A DNA stretch of 45,636 nt from UMGS1519 sp963621885 (lineage in GTDB: Bacteria; Actinomycetota; Coriobacteriia; Coriobacteriales; Eggerthellaceae), in contig CAVFFT010000020.1 in NCBI GenBank assembly GCA_963621885.1, positions 1 to 45,636 of the forward strand, given 5' to 3'. The notes below the pieces were generated by a model that saw only the letters and a list, made by a program, of their open reading frames with translations, searched no databases and was not told the DNA's origin. Shown here piece after piece: positions 24,768-32,620 of the stretch. Both the position numbers and the translations under genes were made by a program. How positions within the stretch are numbered: position 1 is the first letter of the stretch; the number at the start of each line of letters is the position of its first letter.

Positions 24768-25092
24768 GGCATCGCGCGCCAACACCACTCCGCCCGCACA
24801 AGCCGCCCCAAATCGCGAACCCCTTGTCAGACCCCTTGAGGTGGACTCGCTTCCCCTCCGGTGAACGCTAAGGACACACTTGTCGGGACTTGCCAGATCC
24901 CTTGAAGTGGACGCGTTTCCCCTCGTGCAAGCCCGAATCTCATCGAATCATGACGGCCAGGTTATGATTGGCGCCCCAAGAAGCCGCGCATTTCCCCTTT
25001 TGCTACACTCTTCTCGAAGCAGAAAGCGCGCTTTCAGCAACAGCCGCGCGAACCGAACGCACGTACATATACGAATGAGGGCAGGAGACATC
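24768..25092. other. Gap with a diverged 36-bp repeat pair
   Basis: The 325-bp gap holds no gene that I can support. Two diverged copies of a 36-bp sequence occupy 24823-24924. The imperfect palindrome AAAGCGCGCTTT lies near 25027 in the likely promoter region of the next gene. Confidence 0.5.
24823..24924. repeat. Diverged 36-bp direct repeat, 66-bp spacing
   Basis: The copies at 24823-24858 and 24889-24924 share 31 of 36 positions; both run from CTTG(T/C)CAGA through CCCTTGA to TTCCCCTC. The five differences are all single-base substitutions. No protein frame is conserved between the copies. Confidence 0.75.
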
Positions 25093-25479
25093 ATGGCACA
25101 CGCAGGAACAACGAACGTCTTTCTCATTCGCTGGATTGTCACCGCGCTCGCGGTCGGTATCGCCATCGCCCTCGTGCCCGGACTCAGCTTCAGCACGGGC
25201 AGCGAGCATCTCTTTTTGAATATCGTCGCGGTGTCCCTGTTCCTCGCGCTTATCAATGCCTCGATCAAGCCGCTTCTGCAGACGCTCAGCCTGCCCATCA
25301 CGTTCCTCACGCTGGGCATTTTCGCGTTGGTGGTAAACACCGCAATGCTCTATCTCGCCGCCTGGCTCGCTGGCGCCCTGTTCGGCGTCACGCTCGTCAT
25401 CAGCAGCTTCGGTTCGGCCTTCATCGCGAGCATCATCATCAGCATCGCAACCAGCATCATTTCGGGTCTTATCGGCTAG
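25093..25479 (+). CDS. Four-TM holin-superfamily (PF04020-like) membrane protein
   Basis: A 128-aa protein with four membrane helices. It matches the 'mycobacterial 4 TM phage holin' family by length, by LFLALINASIKPLLQTLSLPITFLTLGIFALVVNTAMLYLAAWL, and by a Ser/Ile-rich last helix. Despite its name, this family is widespread in chromosomes with no phage nearby, as here, and its function is not established. The ATG at 25093 has GCAGGAG 7 nt upstream; the frame continues further upstream but without membrane sequence. It stands alone on the + strand and converges with mtnA. Confidence 0.85.
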   Translation: MAHAGTTNVFLIRWIVTALAVGIAIALVPGLSFSTGSEHLFLNIVAVSLFLALINASIKPLLQTLSLPITFLTLGIFALVVNTAMLYLAAWLAGALFGVTLVISSFGSAFIASIIISIATSIISGLIG

Positions 25480-25488
25480 CGCACCCTC

Positions 25489-25655
25489 AGGCGCATACGC
25501 CGCGGACGCCGACACTCCGTGGGGATTCTCGCCTCGCAGCACTCGCCATCCGAAGGCGCTCACATCCCGCATGCGCATACGCCCCGCGGCAGCTCACGCC
25601 CCACGGATGCCCGCGTACGCTCGCACCCGCAAGCGCGCGCATGCGCACGGCGACT
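25489..25655. repeat. Degenerate GC-rich repeat downstream of the holin-like gene
   Basis: GCGCATACGCC occurs at 25491-25501 and 25573-25583, followed each time by a CGCGG core and a CCACGG/CCGTGG box. A weaker copy (GCGCACGGCG) begins at 25643. Spacings are 82 and 70 bp. The sequence is GC-rich, so part of the likeness may be chance. Confidence 0.35.
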
Positions 25656-25667
25656 TGCTTGCCTTTC

Positions 25668-26756
25668 CTAGAGCGGCGCGATGTTGTCGAGATTGCGCAG
25701 ATCAAACAGGCTTCCGTCTTCTTTCAGAATAGGACGGATGACACCCTTCTCGGTAATGAACGCATTGATGAGCGACGCCGGCGTGACATCGAATGCGGGA
25801 TTGTACACGATGGGACTGAAATTGCGATAGTTCGCCACCTCGGTGCTGTCGCGGAATTCGATAGGAATCTGATTGCCCGCCGCAAGCGTCACATCGATGG
25901 TCGAGCTCGGCGCGGCAACGTAGAAGGGAATGCGGTGGTAATCGGCCGCGATAGCCAGCGCATAGGTGCCGATCTTGTTGGCCGTATCGCCATTCGCGCA
26001 GATGCGGTCGGCGCCCACGATAACGGCATCCACCAGGCCTTGCTTCATGAGCATGGCCGCCATGCCATCGCATTGTACCGTGCACGGCACGCCCGCTTGG
26101 GCAAGCTCCCATGCGCTCAGGCGCACGCCCTGCCCCACCGGACGCGTCTCGTCGCAATACACCTGCGACACCCGCCCCTGTTCAAAGGCGGCATACACGA
26201 CGCCCAGTGCCGTTCCGTAGAAGACGGTCGCAAGAGAACCGGCATTGCAGTGGGTCAGCACACGCGCATCCTTGGGCAGAAGGCGAGCACCCGCCGCGCC
26301 AATCGCGCGATTTGTCGCCTCATCCTCCGCCGCCATGGCGCGCACGCATGCCTCGGCGGCGCGGGACGCATCGGAAACCCCGCTCTGACCAAGCGCGTCA
26401 TCGATGGCGGCAACCACCTTCTTCACGCCCCAGGACAAATTGACCGCCGTCGGGCGCGCGGATGAAACCTCGTCCGCCACACGCCGCAGCTCCAGAATGT
26501 AATCATTCGGATCTTCCGCCGTCGCCTCGTTCGCGGCCCACAACGCGACCGCGCCCGCGCCAGCAACGCCAATCGCCGGCGCGCCACGCACCGCAAGCGT
26601 CTTGATGGCCTCAATGGCGGCCTTGTAGGTAAGCAGCGTGACGATGCGGCATTCCTCGGGAAGAAGCCGCTGGTCGATGATGCTCATGCCGAGACGACCC
26701 TTCGTCGCCTCCGTTCGCGTGAACTCGAGTGTCCGAGGCAGATTCTCGATACCCAT
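25668..26756 (-). CDS. mtnA: Methylthioribose-1-phosphate isomerase
   Basis: Cytoplasmic isomerase of 362 aa converting 5-methylthioribose-1-phosphate to the ribulose form in methionine salvage. Motifs are RGAPAIGVAGAGAV, THCNAGSLATVFYGTALGV (catalytic Cys) and GADRICANGDTANKIGTYALA (catalytic Asp). The close EIF2B-like paralogues lack this set. No mtnK, mtnB, mtnC or mtnD is visible here. The enzyme could therefore act in full salvage encoded elsewhere, or in a truncated shunt; a related deoxyribose-phosphate isomerase role is also possible. An aminotransferase gene lies upstream on the same strand, 198 bp away across a repeat-filled spacer. Confidence 0.93.
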   Translation of the reverse strand: MGIENLPRTLEFTRTEATKGRLGMSIIDQRLLPEECRIVTLLTYKAAIEAIKTLAVRGAPAIGVAGAGAVALWAANEATAEDPNDYILELRRVADEVSSARPTAVNLSWGVKKVVAAIDDALGQSGVSDASRAAEACVRAMAAEDEATNRAIGAAGARLLPKDARVLTHCNAGSLATVFYGTALGVVYAAFEQGRVSQVYCDETRPVGQGVRLSAWELAQAGVPCTVQCDGMAAMLMKQGLVDAVIVGADRICANGDTANKIGTYALAIAADYHRIPFYVAAPSSTIDVTLAAGNQIPIEFRDSTEVANYRNFSPIVYNPAFDVTPASLINAFITEKGVIRPILKEDGSLFDLRNLDNIAPL

Positions 26757-26770
26757 GATTCTTCAACCGT

Positions 26771-26912
26771 CCTCTCGCGCCAGCTTGCCCCCTCTCGCGC
26801 CAGCCTCTTCGTACACGCGCGCTTCCCTCTTCTTCGCGCGTTTGCTTTCGAAACAAGTCGGCCTGTTCTCGAAATGTGCCAACCCGTTTTCGAAGCGCGT
26901 TCATTTTCGAAA
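26771..26912. repeat. Short-period repeats between aminotransferase and mtnA
   Basis: CCTCTCGCGCCAGC stands at 26771-26784 and again at 26791-26804 (20-bp period). Further on, a TCGAAA/TCGAAG core recurs at 26848, 26869, 26890 and 26907 (steps of 21, 21 and 17 bp). On the - strand each core opens a unit of the type TTTCGAAAACNGG. They lie in the leader of mtnA, behind the aminotransferase stop. Confidence 0.6.
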
Positions 26913-26954
26913 CACGCCGCTCTGTTCATCCTCTGTTCGCGCTCTATTCGCGCC

Positions 26955-28133
26955 CTACTCGTAATCGCGCTTCAATGCCGCGAAAGCCTCGCGGGAACCC
27001 GTTATCACCTGCTCAGACACGCAATAGCCAATGCGCACCCAGCCCTTTGCGCCAAAGCTGTCGGATGCCACCAGCAGAAGCTCGTGTTCACGCGCCTTGT
27101 CCGAGAAGGCCTGCGCGTCGGGTTCCAGCGCCTTCACCCACAGATAGAAGGCTCCCTGCGGCTCGATGTATTCATAGCCCAGCTCATCGAGCATGTCACA
27201 AAGCAGCTTGCGATTGCGCGCATAAGCGGCGGTGTCTGCCGGCACGTCCACGCACTGCTCAATCGCCTTTTGCAGAATGGTCGGCGCGCACACATAGCCA
27301 AGCGCGCGGCCCGCTCCGCAGACGGCCAGATACAGGCGATCGGCTTCGGCGGCCTCCGGCGACACGAGCACATAGCCAATGCGCTCGCCCGGCAGCGAGA
27401 GCGACTTCGACCAGGAATAGCACACAAGCGTGTTCGCGATGATGCCTGGCACCCACGGCACTTCAACGTCGCCATAGGCGAGCTCACGGTAAGGCTCATC
27501 GGAAATGACGAAAATCGGCGCGCCGAATTCGGCTTCCTTCTCCTGAAGCATGTCGCGCAGCGCTTCCAGATTCTCGCGCGTGTAGACCGTGCCCACCGGA
27601 TTGTTCGGCGAATTCACGATGACCGCCCGCGTCTTGGGCGTGATGGCCGCGCGCAGAGCGTCGATGTCGAGCTGAAAATCCTCTTCACGCGTCGCAACTT
27701 CCACGCAGGTGCAGCCCGCATTCTCAATCCAGATGCGATATTCGGGGAAATACGGCGTGTTGACGACGATCTCGTCGCCCGGGTTGCTCAGCGCGGTGAT
27801 GCACGCATCAAGCGCGGCGGCGGCGCCCATCGTCAGATACAGGTTGTCGGGCGTATATGCCGTGCCATAACGACGATTCAGATTGTCGGCGATCGCCTGT
27901 CGGCACGAGAGGGAACCCTGCGCGGCGGAATAGCCGTGGAGCTCCATCGGGGGAAGCTCGAGCGCGGCGGTAAGGGCCTCACGCACGGCAGCCGGCGCCG
28001 GAACCGACGGGTTTCCCAGACTGAAGTCGAAGACCTTGTCCTCGCCAATCTCCTTCTTCCGTTCCTGACCATAGCCGAAAAGCGCGCGAATGGCGGAAGG
28101 AGCCGCTCCCAGTTCATACATTTTCTCGTTCAT
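26955..28133 (-). CDS. PLP-dependent class I aminotransferase
   Basis: Cytoplasmic fold-type I aminotransferase of 392 aa. It has FDFSLGNPSVPAP near the N-terminus, GAAAALDACITALSNPGDEIVVNTPYFPEY, the PLP-ring segment VNSPNNPVGTVYTRENL, FVISDEPYRELAYG, and the Schiff-base lysine in CYSWSKSLSLPGERIGYV. The substrate cannot be read from sequence. It lies 107 bp past the dipeptidase start and 198 bp before mtnA on the same strand. Transamination of ketomethylthiobutyrate to methionine (an MtnE-like role) is thus one possibility, and a general aspartate or aromatic transaminase another. Confidence 0.88.
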   Translation of the reverse strand: MNEKMYELGAAPSAIRALFGYGQERKKEIGEDKVFDFSLGNPSVPAPAAVREALTAALELPPMELHGYSAAQGSLSCRQAIADNLNRRYGTAYTPDNLYLTMGAAAALDACITALSNPGDEIVVNTPYFPEYRIWIENAGCTCVEVATREEDFQLDIDALRAAITPKTRAVIVNSPNNPVGTVYTRENLEALRDMLQEKEAEFGAPIFVISDEPYRELAYGDVEVPWVPGIIANTLVCYSWSKSLSLPGERIGYVLVSPEAAEADRLYLAVCGAGRALGYVCAPTILQKAIEQCVDVPADTAAYARNRKLLCDMLDELGYEYIEPQGAFYLWVKALEPDAQAFSDKAREHELLLVASDSFGAKGWVRIGYCVSEQVITGSREAFAALKRDYE

Positions 28134-28240
28134 GCGACAAACCTCAATCTCGTCTTGTTCGATTCCTCTTCATTGTAGCGTCGACATCCTGCCCAGCAGC
28201 GCGCCACCCGCCACCTGTAACCACGGTCTTACGCAGCGCC

Positions 28241-29749
28241 CTACCAGTCAAGCGCGAAAAGCCGTCCCAAAGCCACGATGTAAATGACCAGCGCCTGCTT
28301 CAGGGATTCCTCAATCACGCCCTCATCAGCGGCATGCATGCCGCCAACACCCGGCTGCGGCGGAAAACGCCCTTCGTCTATCGCGCCAAAGCTCACCGCG
28401 CAGGGGAAATGGTGCGCATAGGTTCCGCCACCCATTGTGAACGGTTTCGCGGGCACGCCCGTCACATCCTCGTAAGCGGAAAGCAGGGCCTTGATCTCGG
28501 GAGATGTCGGCGACACAAGCAGCGGCTCCACCTCATGAAGGAGAACGACCGATGCGCCGACCGAAGCGGCCGCCTGTTCTATCTGCTCATGCAGCGCAGA
28601 CAGGCTTATCGCCACAGGGAAGCGCACGTCGATGCTCTGCGTGAAGCGGCGCAGCCCCGGTTCCTCTTCCACACTGGTCGCCACACCACCCACACAGGTC
28701 AGAGGACCGAAGTCTTCATCCGCGCAGGCGATTCCAAAGCCCTCGCCATCCGTCGTCGCCGTCGCGCGGCGGACAAATTCAAGCCACGAGCGCTCTTCCT
28801 CGTTGCACAGGTCATTCTCCAGCAGATACGCGGCAAGCAGGTCTATCGCGTTCAGCGAGCCTTCCGGCATCGCGGCATGGCCCTGAATGCCCGCGGCGCG
28901 AATGCGCAGAAGCTTTCGGCCGGCGTTGGATGCGGCAGCACCCGAAGGGACCGTGCCCGTCTCTTGAACGGCTGCCCCTTCAGCATCCGCTTCCTCCACG
29001 ACCTCAAGCGTGATGCGCGGCGCCGCCAGTGGCAGCGCGCCCTCAACCCACACAAGCGCTTCGGCCTGGGCGGGAACGCCATTCACCACCGTGCCTCCCA
29101 TAAAGGAGGCGATGCGTCCATCCCGCACGAGCGGGCTTTCCACCCGCACCTGATACTGGCCCTTTTCCCCATAGCACAGCGGGAAATCGGCATCGGGCGT
29201 GAAGAGGAAATCGGGCGCGTCGAAATGCGCGAGATAGTAGTCGGCATCCGCCATGCCCGTCTCCTCGGAGCAACCGAAAATCACGCGCACATTCACCGGG
29301 AAAACGCGACCCTCGCGCGCATAGCGATCGCGCCAAAAGCGCAGCGCGTGAATCGCCATCAGGAAAGGCCCCTTGTCATCGGTCACGCCGCGCCCGAAAA
29401 GAAAGCCGTCCTTTTGCGTCAAATCGAAAGCGGGATAGGTCCAGCCGATGCCAGCGGGAACCACATCCAAGTGTCCGATGATGCCAAGCTGCTTTTCCGA
29501 TTCGCCCGGAATATCCGCATAGCCGCAATAACCCTCGCAGTCATGCAGCTCGAAACCATAGGACGCCATGATGCGAGCCGCTTCGTCGAGCGCCGCCCGC
29601 GGACCGGGACCGAAAGGCGCACCAGGGGCAGCAGCGGAGCAATCCTCGTGGCTGTCGATACGCACGAGGCTCCGCAGGTCATTCAGAACCGTGTCCCATT
29701 GCTCTTTCAAAAAGGCATACGCCTGCGTTATCACGGCATCGTTGAGCAT
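28241..29749 (-). CDS. M20 dipeptidase, PepV/Sapep-like
   Basis: Di-zinc (or manganese) peptidase of 502 aa. Metal ligands are seen in GHLDVVP (His), GRGVTDDKGP (bridging Asp), FGCSEETGMADADYYL (catalytic and ligand Glu), FTPDADFPLCYGEKG (Asp) and a C-terminal GGGTYAHHFP (His). The length and the lid domain (about 190-390) match PepV and staphylococcal Sapep, which cleave dipeptides with an unblocked N-terminus. An Ala/Glu/Gly-rich insert near residue 250 is unusual. It is probably cytoplasmic, as there is no signal peptide. AAGG lies 10 nt before the ATG. It may supply amino acids, with the neighbouring aminotransferase, to an amino-acid-fermenting cell (inference). Confidence 0.92.
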   Translation of the reverse strand: MLNDAVITQAYAFLKEQWDTVLNDLRSLVRIDSHEDCSAAAPGAPFGPGPRAALDEAARIMASYGFELHDCEGYCGYADIPGESEKQLGIIGHLDVVPAGIGWTYPAFDLTQKDGFLFGRGVTDDKGPFLMAIHALRFWRDRYAREGRVFPVNVRVIFGCSEETGMADADYYLAHFDAPDFLFTPDADFPLCYGEKGQYQVRVESPLVRDGRIASFMGGTVVNGVPAQAEALVWVEGALPLAAPRITLEVVEEADAEGAAVQETGTVPSGAAASNAGRKLLRIRAAGIQGHAAMPEGSLNAIDLLAAYLLENDLCNEEERSWLEFVRRATATTDGEGFGIACADEDFGPLTCVGGVATSVEEEPGLRRFTQSIDVRFPVAISLSALHEQIEQAAASVGASVVLLHEVEPLLVSPTSPEIKALLSAYEDVTGVPAKPFTMGGGTYAHHFPCAVSFGAIDEGRFPPQPGVGGMHAADEGVIEESLKQALVIYIVALGRLFALDW

Positions 29750-29870
29750 ATGTCAGCGCCCTTCCGTTGCGATTTTTCGTTGCGATTAACCGCGACCGTT
29801 CGCAATGCGCCAACGCCGCGCGTTCTTCGTCATAGCCCACTATAGGCAGAGCAGCGGGGCGCGCCGCGAT

Positions 29871-31160
29871 TCACGCATTCTCTTGCATGAAATCATCATC
29901 CTGGGTAAACACGAGCCTCTTCCCCGCGCGAATGGCACCCAGCACGAAGAGAAGGGAAACCGCGATAAAGGCGAGCGTCGTGCCGAAAGCGACCGTCCAG
30001 CCGAAATCGGCAAGCGTGGCGAGCACGGTCACACCCGCGGCGCCAGCGATGTTAACGGCGCAGGTCACACGCGAATAGATGAGCGTGTACTCGCGCGGCC
30101 CGAACAGGTAGCGCCCAATGGTTGGCGCGAGAACATCGACTGCGGCGAAGGTGAGCCCATAGAGCGCTGCCCCCGCAAAGATGGCGATTGTCGAGGTCGG
30201 TCCGCCAAGCCACAAGAGCGCGAGGCCCGCGAATCCGCCGCCGCAACACACAAGCGCGGACAGAACGAGCGAACGGTCGGCAATCATGCCCATGACCACC
30301 TTGCTTATCGCCGCTGCCGCCTGCAGACACACCGAGGCGGTGGACGCCGCCATCACAACCCCCATCGTTCCCGCATTCAACAGGCCGCGATTGTCGAGGT
30401 CGTACACGTAGGAGGGGAAATACTGCCCCGCTTGCGCCGAGAGATTGAAGAGCGCCGCCGCCAGCAGCAGCAGAACGAAAGCCGCCGAAGTGAACGCCGC
30501 TTTCCGGGAAACGCCCCGGCGCAGCGCCGCGCTTCCCGCCTCAGCGTCGTCATTCGGCTTCCCATAGGGCTCAAGCCCCCGCTCGCGCGGATAACTGCGG
30601 ATGAAGAAAAGCGTTGCGATCATCGCGAGCGCCGCGGCAATGCCCAATACGAAATAGGCGGCACGCCAGCCCGAGCCCGCAATAATGAGGCCGCCAACGA
30701 AATTCCAAACCGCGCCGCCCACGCCCGTCATCGACATGCAGATACCGAGCAGCAGGCCATTTCCCGCCGTGAACCACCGATTGATCAGCGTCGGAATGAG
30801 CAGGAAATTCAGCGCGATGATGCCGACGCCTTCCATAAGACCGGAAAGATAGAACTGCCACACCTCGGTGTAGAAGGAGCCGAGAAACACGCCGAGAGCG
30901 CAAATGCCCACCGATGCCGTCCCCACAAGACGAATGTCGAAACGCTCAAGCAGGCGGCCCATGAGAGGCGCCATGAAAGCGGCCGCGATGAAGATGATGG
31001 CGACATAAAACGTGAACTGACCTGCGGACACTTTAAGCTCGTCCGAAACAGGCACAACGAAAATACCCCAGATATTGAAAACGATGGCGGCCGTGCAGAA
31101 AGAAACGAGCATACCGGTAACCACCACAAGAACGTGCCAAATCGTGAGCTTCTGGTTCAT
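29871..31160 (-). CDS. MFS transporter, oxalate/formate antiporter-like
   Basis: Twelve-helix major facilitator of 429 aa. The loop after helix 2 carries APLMGRLLERFDIR, and helices 3-5 contain LNFLLIPTLINRWF, as in OFA-family carriers of small carboxylates. A central cytoplasmic loop (RSYPRERGLEPYGKPNDD...) separates the halves. I chose the ATG at 31160 with AGGAG 7 nt upstream; the frame runs open through the tRNA-Leu gene and cannot be real there. The second OFA-like carrier at 44222-45517 shares its layout and the NRWF and LLPYGKP/LEPYGKP loop, so they are paralogues. The substrate is unknown. Confidence 0.85.
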   Translation of the reverse strand: MNQKLTIWHVLVVVTGMLVSFCTAAIVFNIWGIFVVPVSDELKVSAGQFTFYVAIIFIAAAFMAPLMGRLLERFDIRLVGTASVGICALGVFLGSFYTEVWQFYLSGLMEGVGIIALNFLLIPTLINRWFTAGNGLLLGICMSMTGVGGAVWNFVGGLIIAGSGWRAAYFVLGIAAALAMIATLFFIRSYPRERGLEPYGKPNDDAEAGSAALRRGVSRKAAFTSAAFVLLLLAAALFNLSAQAGQYFPSYVYDLDNRGLLNAGTMGVVMAASTASVCLQAAAAISKVVMGMIADRSLVLSALVCCGGGFAGLALLWLGGPTSTIAIFAGAALYGLTFAAVDVLAPTIGRYLFGPREYTLIYSRVTCAVNIAGAAGVTVLATLADFGWTVAFGTTLAFIAVSLLFVLGAIRAGKRLVFTQDDDFMQENA

Positions 31161-31233
31161 GCCGCGTCTCCTGTTCTTGCATGGGAGGTCAACGGGATGC
31201 GAACGCATCAGAGGAGGAATCCGAAAAGAAAAA

Positions 31234-31317
31234 TGGTGCCCGAGGCGAGATTCGAACTCGCACGTCTTTCGACAGAGGTTTTTGAGACCACCGCGTCTGC
31301 CGTTCCGCCACTCGGGC
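31234..31317 (-). tRNA. tRNA-Leu (CAA)
   Basis: An 84-nt class II tRNA with a perfect 7-bp acceptor stem (GCCCGAG/CTCGGGC), discriminator A and an encoded CCA at 31234-31236. It has a long variable arm and a T-loop GTTCGAATC. The anticodon loop CTCAAAA gives anticodon CAA, reading UUG. The anticodon stem GTGGT/ACCTC contains one T-T mismatch (position 28-42). T-rich sequence (ATTTTTCTTTTC on the - strand) follows the 3' end. Confidence 0.95.
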
Positions 31318-31327
31318 ACGCACAGGG

Positions 31328-31333
31328 ATTATA
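31328..31333 (-). promoter_or_regulatory. -10 box of tRNA-Leu
   Basis: TATAAT on the - strand, 11 bp before the tRNA-Leu 5' end; no clear -35 is seen because a GC-rich hairpin occupies that position. Confidence 0.55.
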
Positions 31334-31336
31334 CAA

Positions 31337-31364
31337 GAAGCGCCCTCGATTGTGAGGGCGCTTC
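31337..31364 (-). terminator. Perfect 11-bp hairpin after the aldolase gene
   Basis: GAAGCGCCCTC (31337-31347) pairs fully with GAGGGCGCTTC (31354-31364) around a 6-nt loop. On the - strand it is followed by TTGTATAAT, a weak T-run that is also the tRNA-Leu -10. It probably ends aldolase transcripts about 115 bp past the stop. Confidence 0.6.
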
Positions 31365-31477
31365 CCATGTTTTGCAAAAGTCCTTGCGTCGGGCGAAATC
31401 CGGTGCGAAATCCGCGCTTATCCAGAAGCGCCGATCCGTCCCGCACAACCCGCCAAACGCGTCGGGCGAATCAATCC

Positions 31478-32416
31478 TTACAGACTGAATTCCTTTTCGC
31501 CATTGAAGACGGCGAGGGCATCCGCGACCTCATAGTCAGCAAGCGTGATGGCGGAAATGGCCTTCGTCAGGCGGACAGCCTCGTCAAGCGAGCGCATGTG
31601 GATGTTGCGGCCCGTCGCATTGCCGCAAGCGCCACCCACATGAATCTGGTCGTAGAGGTTCGCAAGGAACTCGGAGGCGTCGGCCTTCGAGCCGCCTGCG
31701 CACACGAGACCGGTACGGCCTGCCGCTTCGCTCGCGATTGCGAGGTTCTCGGCGCTCGTCTTGTCCTCGGTCGCCTTCGGCGGATTCACCTTCACGAAGT
31801 CGGAACCCAGGCACAGCGCGGCACCCGCCGCACCCGCGATGAGCGCGGGAGCCTTCTCTTCAGCAACCGCCTTGCCGCGGGGGTAAATCCACAGCACGGT
31901 AATGAGGCCGTTCGCATGAGCGTCGGCGATAAGCTGGCCCGCCTCGGAAAGCATGGTCGACTCGTATTCGCTTCCCAGATAGATCGTGTAGCCCACACCC
32001 ACGATGTTCACGCCCGCTTCGCGCATGGCGAGGACGTAATCGAGGTCCTGCAGCATCGGCGAATACGGATCGTCCTGAGCCGTCTTCACGAGGTTCGTCT
32101 TGGAATTCATCTTCACGAGATAGTTGATCTCGGGATAGTCAGGCGCATAGCGCGCGATAAGGCCGCGCTGGCCGGCGAGCACGCCGATTTCGCCCTGGGC
32201 GCCAATCTCGAACAGGTGCTCGGGATTGTTGTCGGAGGGGTCAACGCCCTCACCATAGAAGTCGGCATTCAGATGCTCCATCTTCTGGTCGCAGGCGAAA
32301 AGCATCAAACGGCCGGTGCCGCGGGTAGCCTTCAGGTAGTTCTCGATGTAGGTCTCACGGGATTCGGGCATAACGTCCGCGGGGACGCGTACATCGTCGT
32401 GGGTGATAGTGGGCAT
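31478..32416 (-). CDS. DhnA-type class I fructose-bisphosphate aldolase
   Basis: Cytoplasmic Schiff-base aldolase of 312 aa of the DhnA/DeoC/LacD superfamily, the archaeal-type class I aldolase. Visible elements are LMLFACDQKMEHLNADFYG (N-terminal DQ motif), LVKMNSKTNLV, VGYTIYLGSEYES, VLWIYPRGKAV, GSDFVKVNPP (candidate Schiff-base lysine) and VCAGGSKADASEFL (phosphate loop). It most likely cleaves fructose-1,6-bisphosphate in glycolysis or gluconeogenesis. A related ADH-synthase or sugar-phosphate specificity remains possible. GGAGG precedes the ATG. Its leader carries competing hairpins at 32445-32502. Confidence 0.85.
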   Translation of the reverse strand: MPTITHDDVRVPADVMPESRETYIENYLKATRGTGRLMLFACDQKMEHLNADFYGEGVDPSDNNPEHLFEIGAQGEIGVLAGQRGLIARYAPDYPEINYLVKMNSKTNLVKTAQDDPYSPMLQDLDYVLAMREAGVNIVGVGYTIYLGSEYESTMLSEAGQLIADAHANGLITVLWIYPRGKAVAEEKAPALIAGAAGAALCLGSDFVKVNPPKATEDKTSAENLAIASEAAGRTGLVCAGGSKADASEFLANLYDQIHVGGACGNATGRNIHMRSLDEAVRLTKAISAITLADYEVADALAVFNGEKEFSL

Positions 32417-32444
32417 ATTTCCTCCTTAACGGTGACAGGAAAAT

Positions 32445-32502
32445 CTTCTGCGTCCATTTTACCCGTTTTGCGCGGGACGCATCGCGCACCTGTACGCAGA
32501 AG
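32445..32502 (-). promoter_or_regulatory. Competing inverted repeats in the aldolase leader
   Basis: CTTCTGCGT (32445-32453) and ACGCAGAAG (32494-32502) form a perfect 9-bp inverted repeat. The overlapping TGCGTCC (32449-32455) also pairs perfectly with GGACGCA (32475-32481), so the two stems exclude each other. On the - strand the longer stem is followed by ATTTTCC and then by the ribosome site. A TAAAAT -10-like box lies inside. Confidence 0.35.
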
Positions 32503-32542
32503 CGCTAATGCGTGGAATGAACACGTTTCCTTTGCCCACGCT

Positions 32543-32620
32543 TTACGCTTCGCGGGAAGTGTCGTTATGAGAAGCCGACGCGCGAAAGAGGGCCTTACGC
32601 TTCGTGCGAGGCATCGTCGC
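32543..32620. repeat. Partial echo of the TVP38 gene tail
   Basis: The stop-containing end of the TVP38 gene (TTACGCTTCG at 32595, then GCGAGGCATCGTC) is partly repeated at 32543 (TTACGCTTCG, then GGGAAGTGTCGTT). The copies are 52 bp apart; 10 bases are identical and about half of the next 17. This is weaker than the echo at 4046-4206. Confidence 0.4.

Noticed and set aside
25093..25479. Prophage signature from a 'holin' family protein
   Set aside because: The family is common in chromosomes; no integrase, endolysin, capsid or attachment sites are nearby.
26848..26912. CRISPR array
   Set aside because: Cores are only 6-13 bp with 17-21-bp period and diverged; there are no conserved repeats, regular spacers or cas genes.
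29805..31355. 516-codon + strand frame opposite the MFS gene and tRNA-Leu
   Set aside because: Runs antisense through a membrane carrier and a tRNA; Arg/Glu/His-rich composition typical of a shadow.
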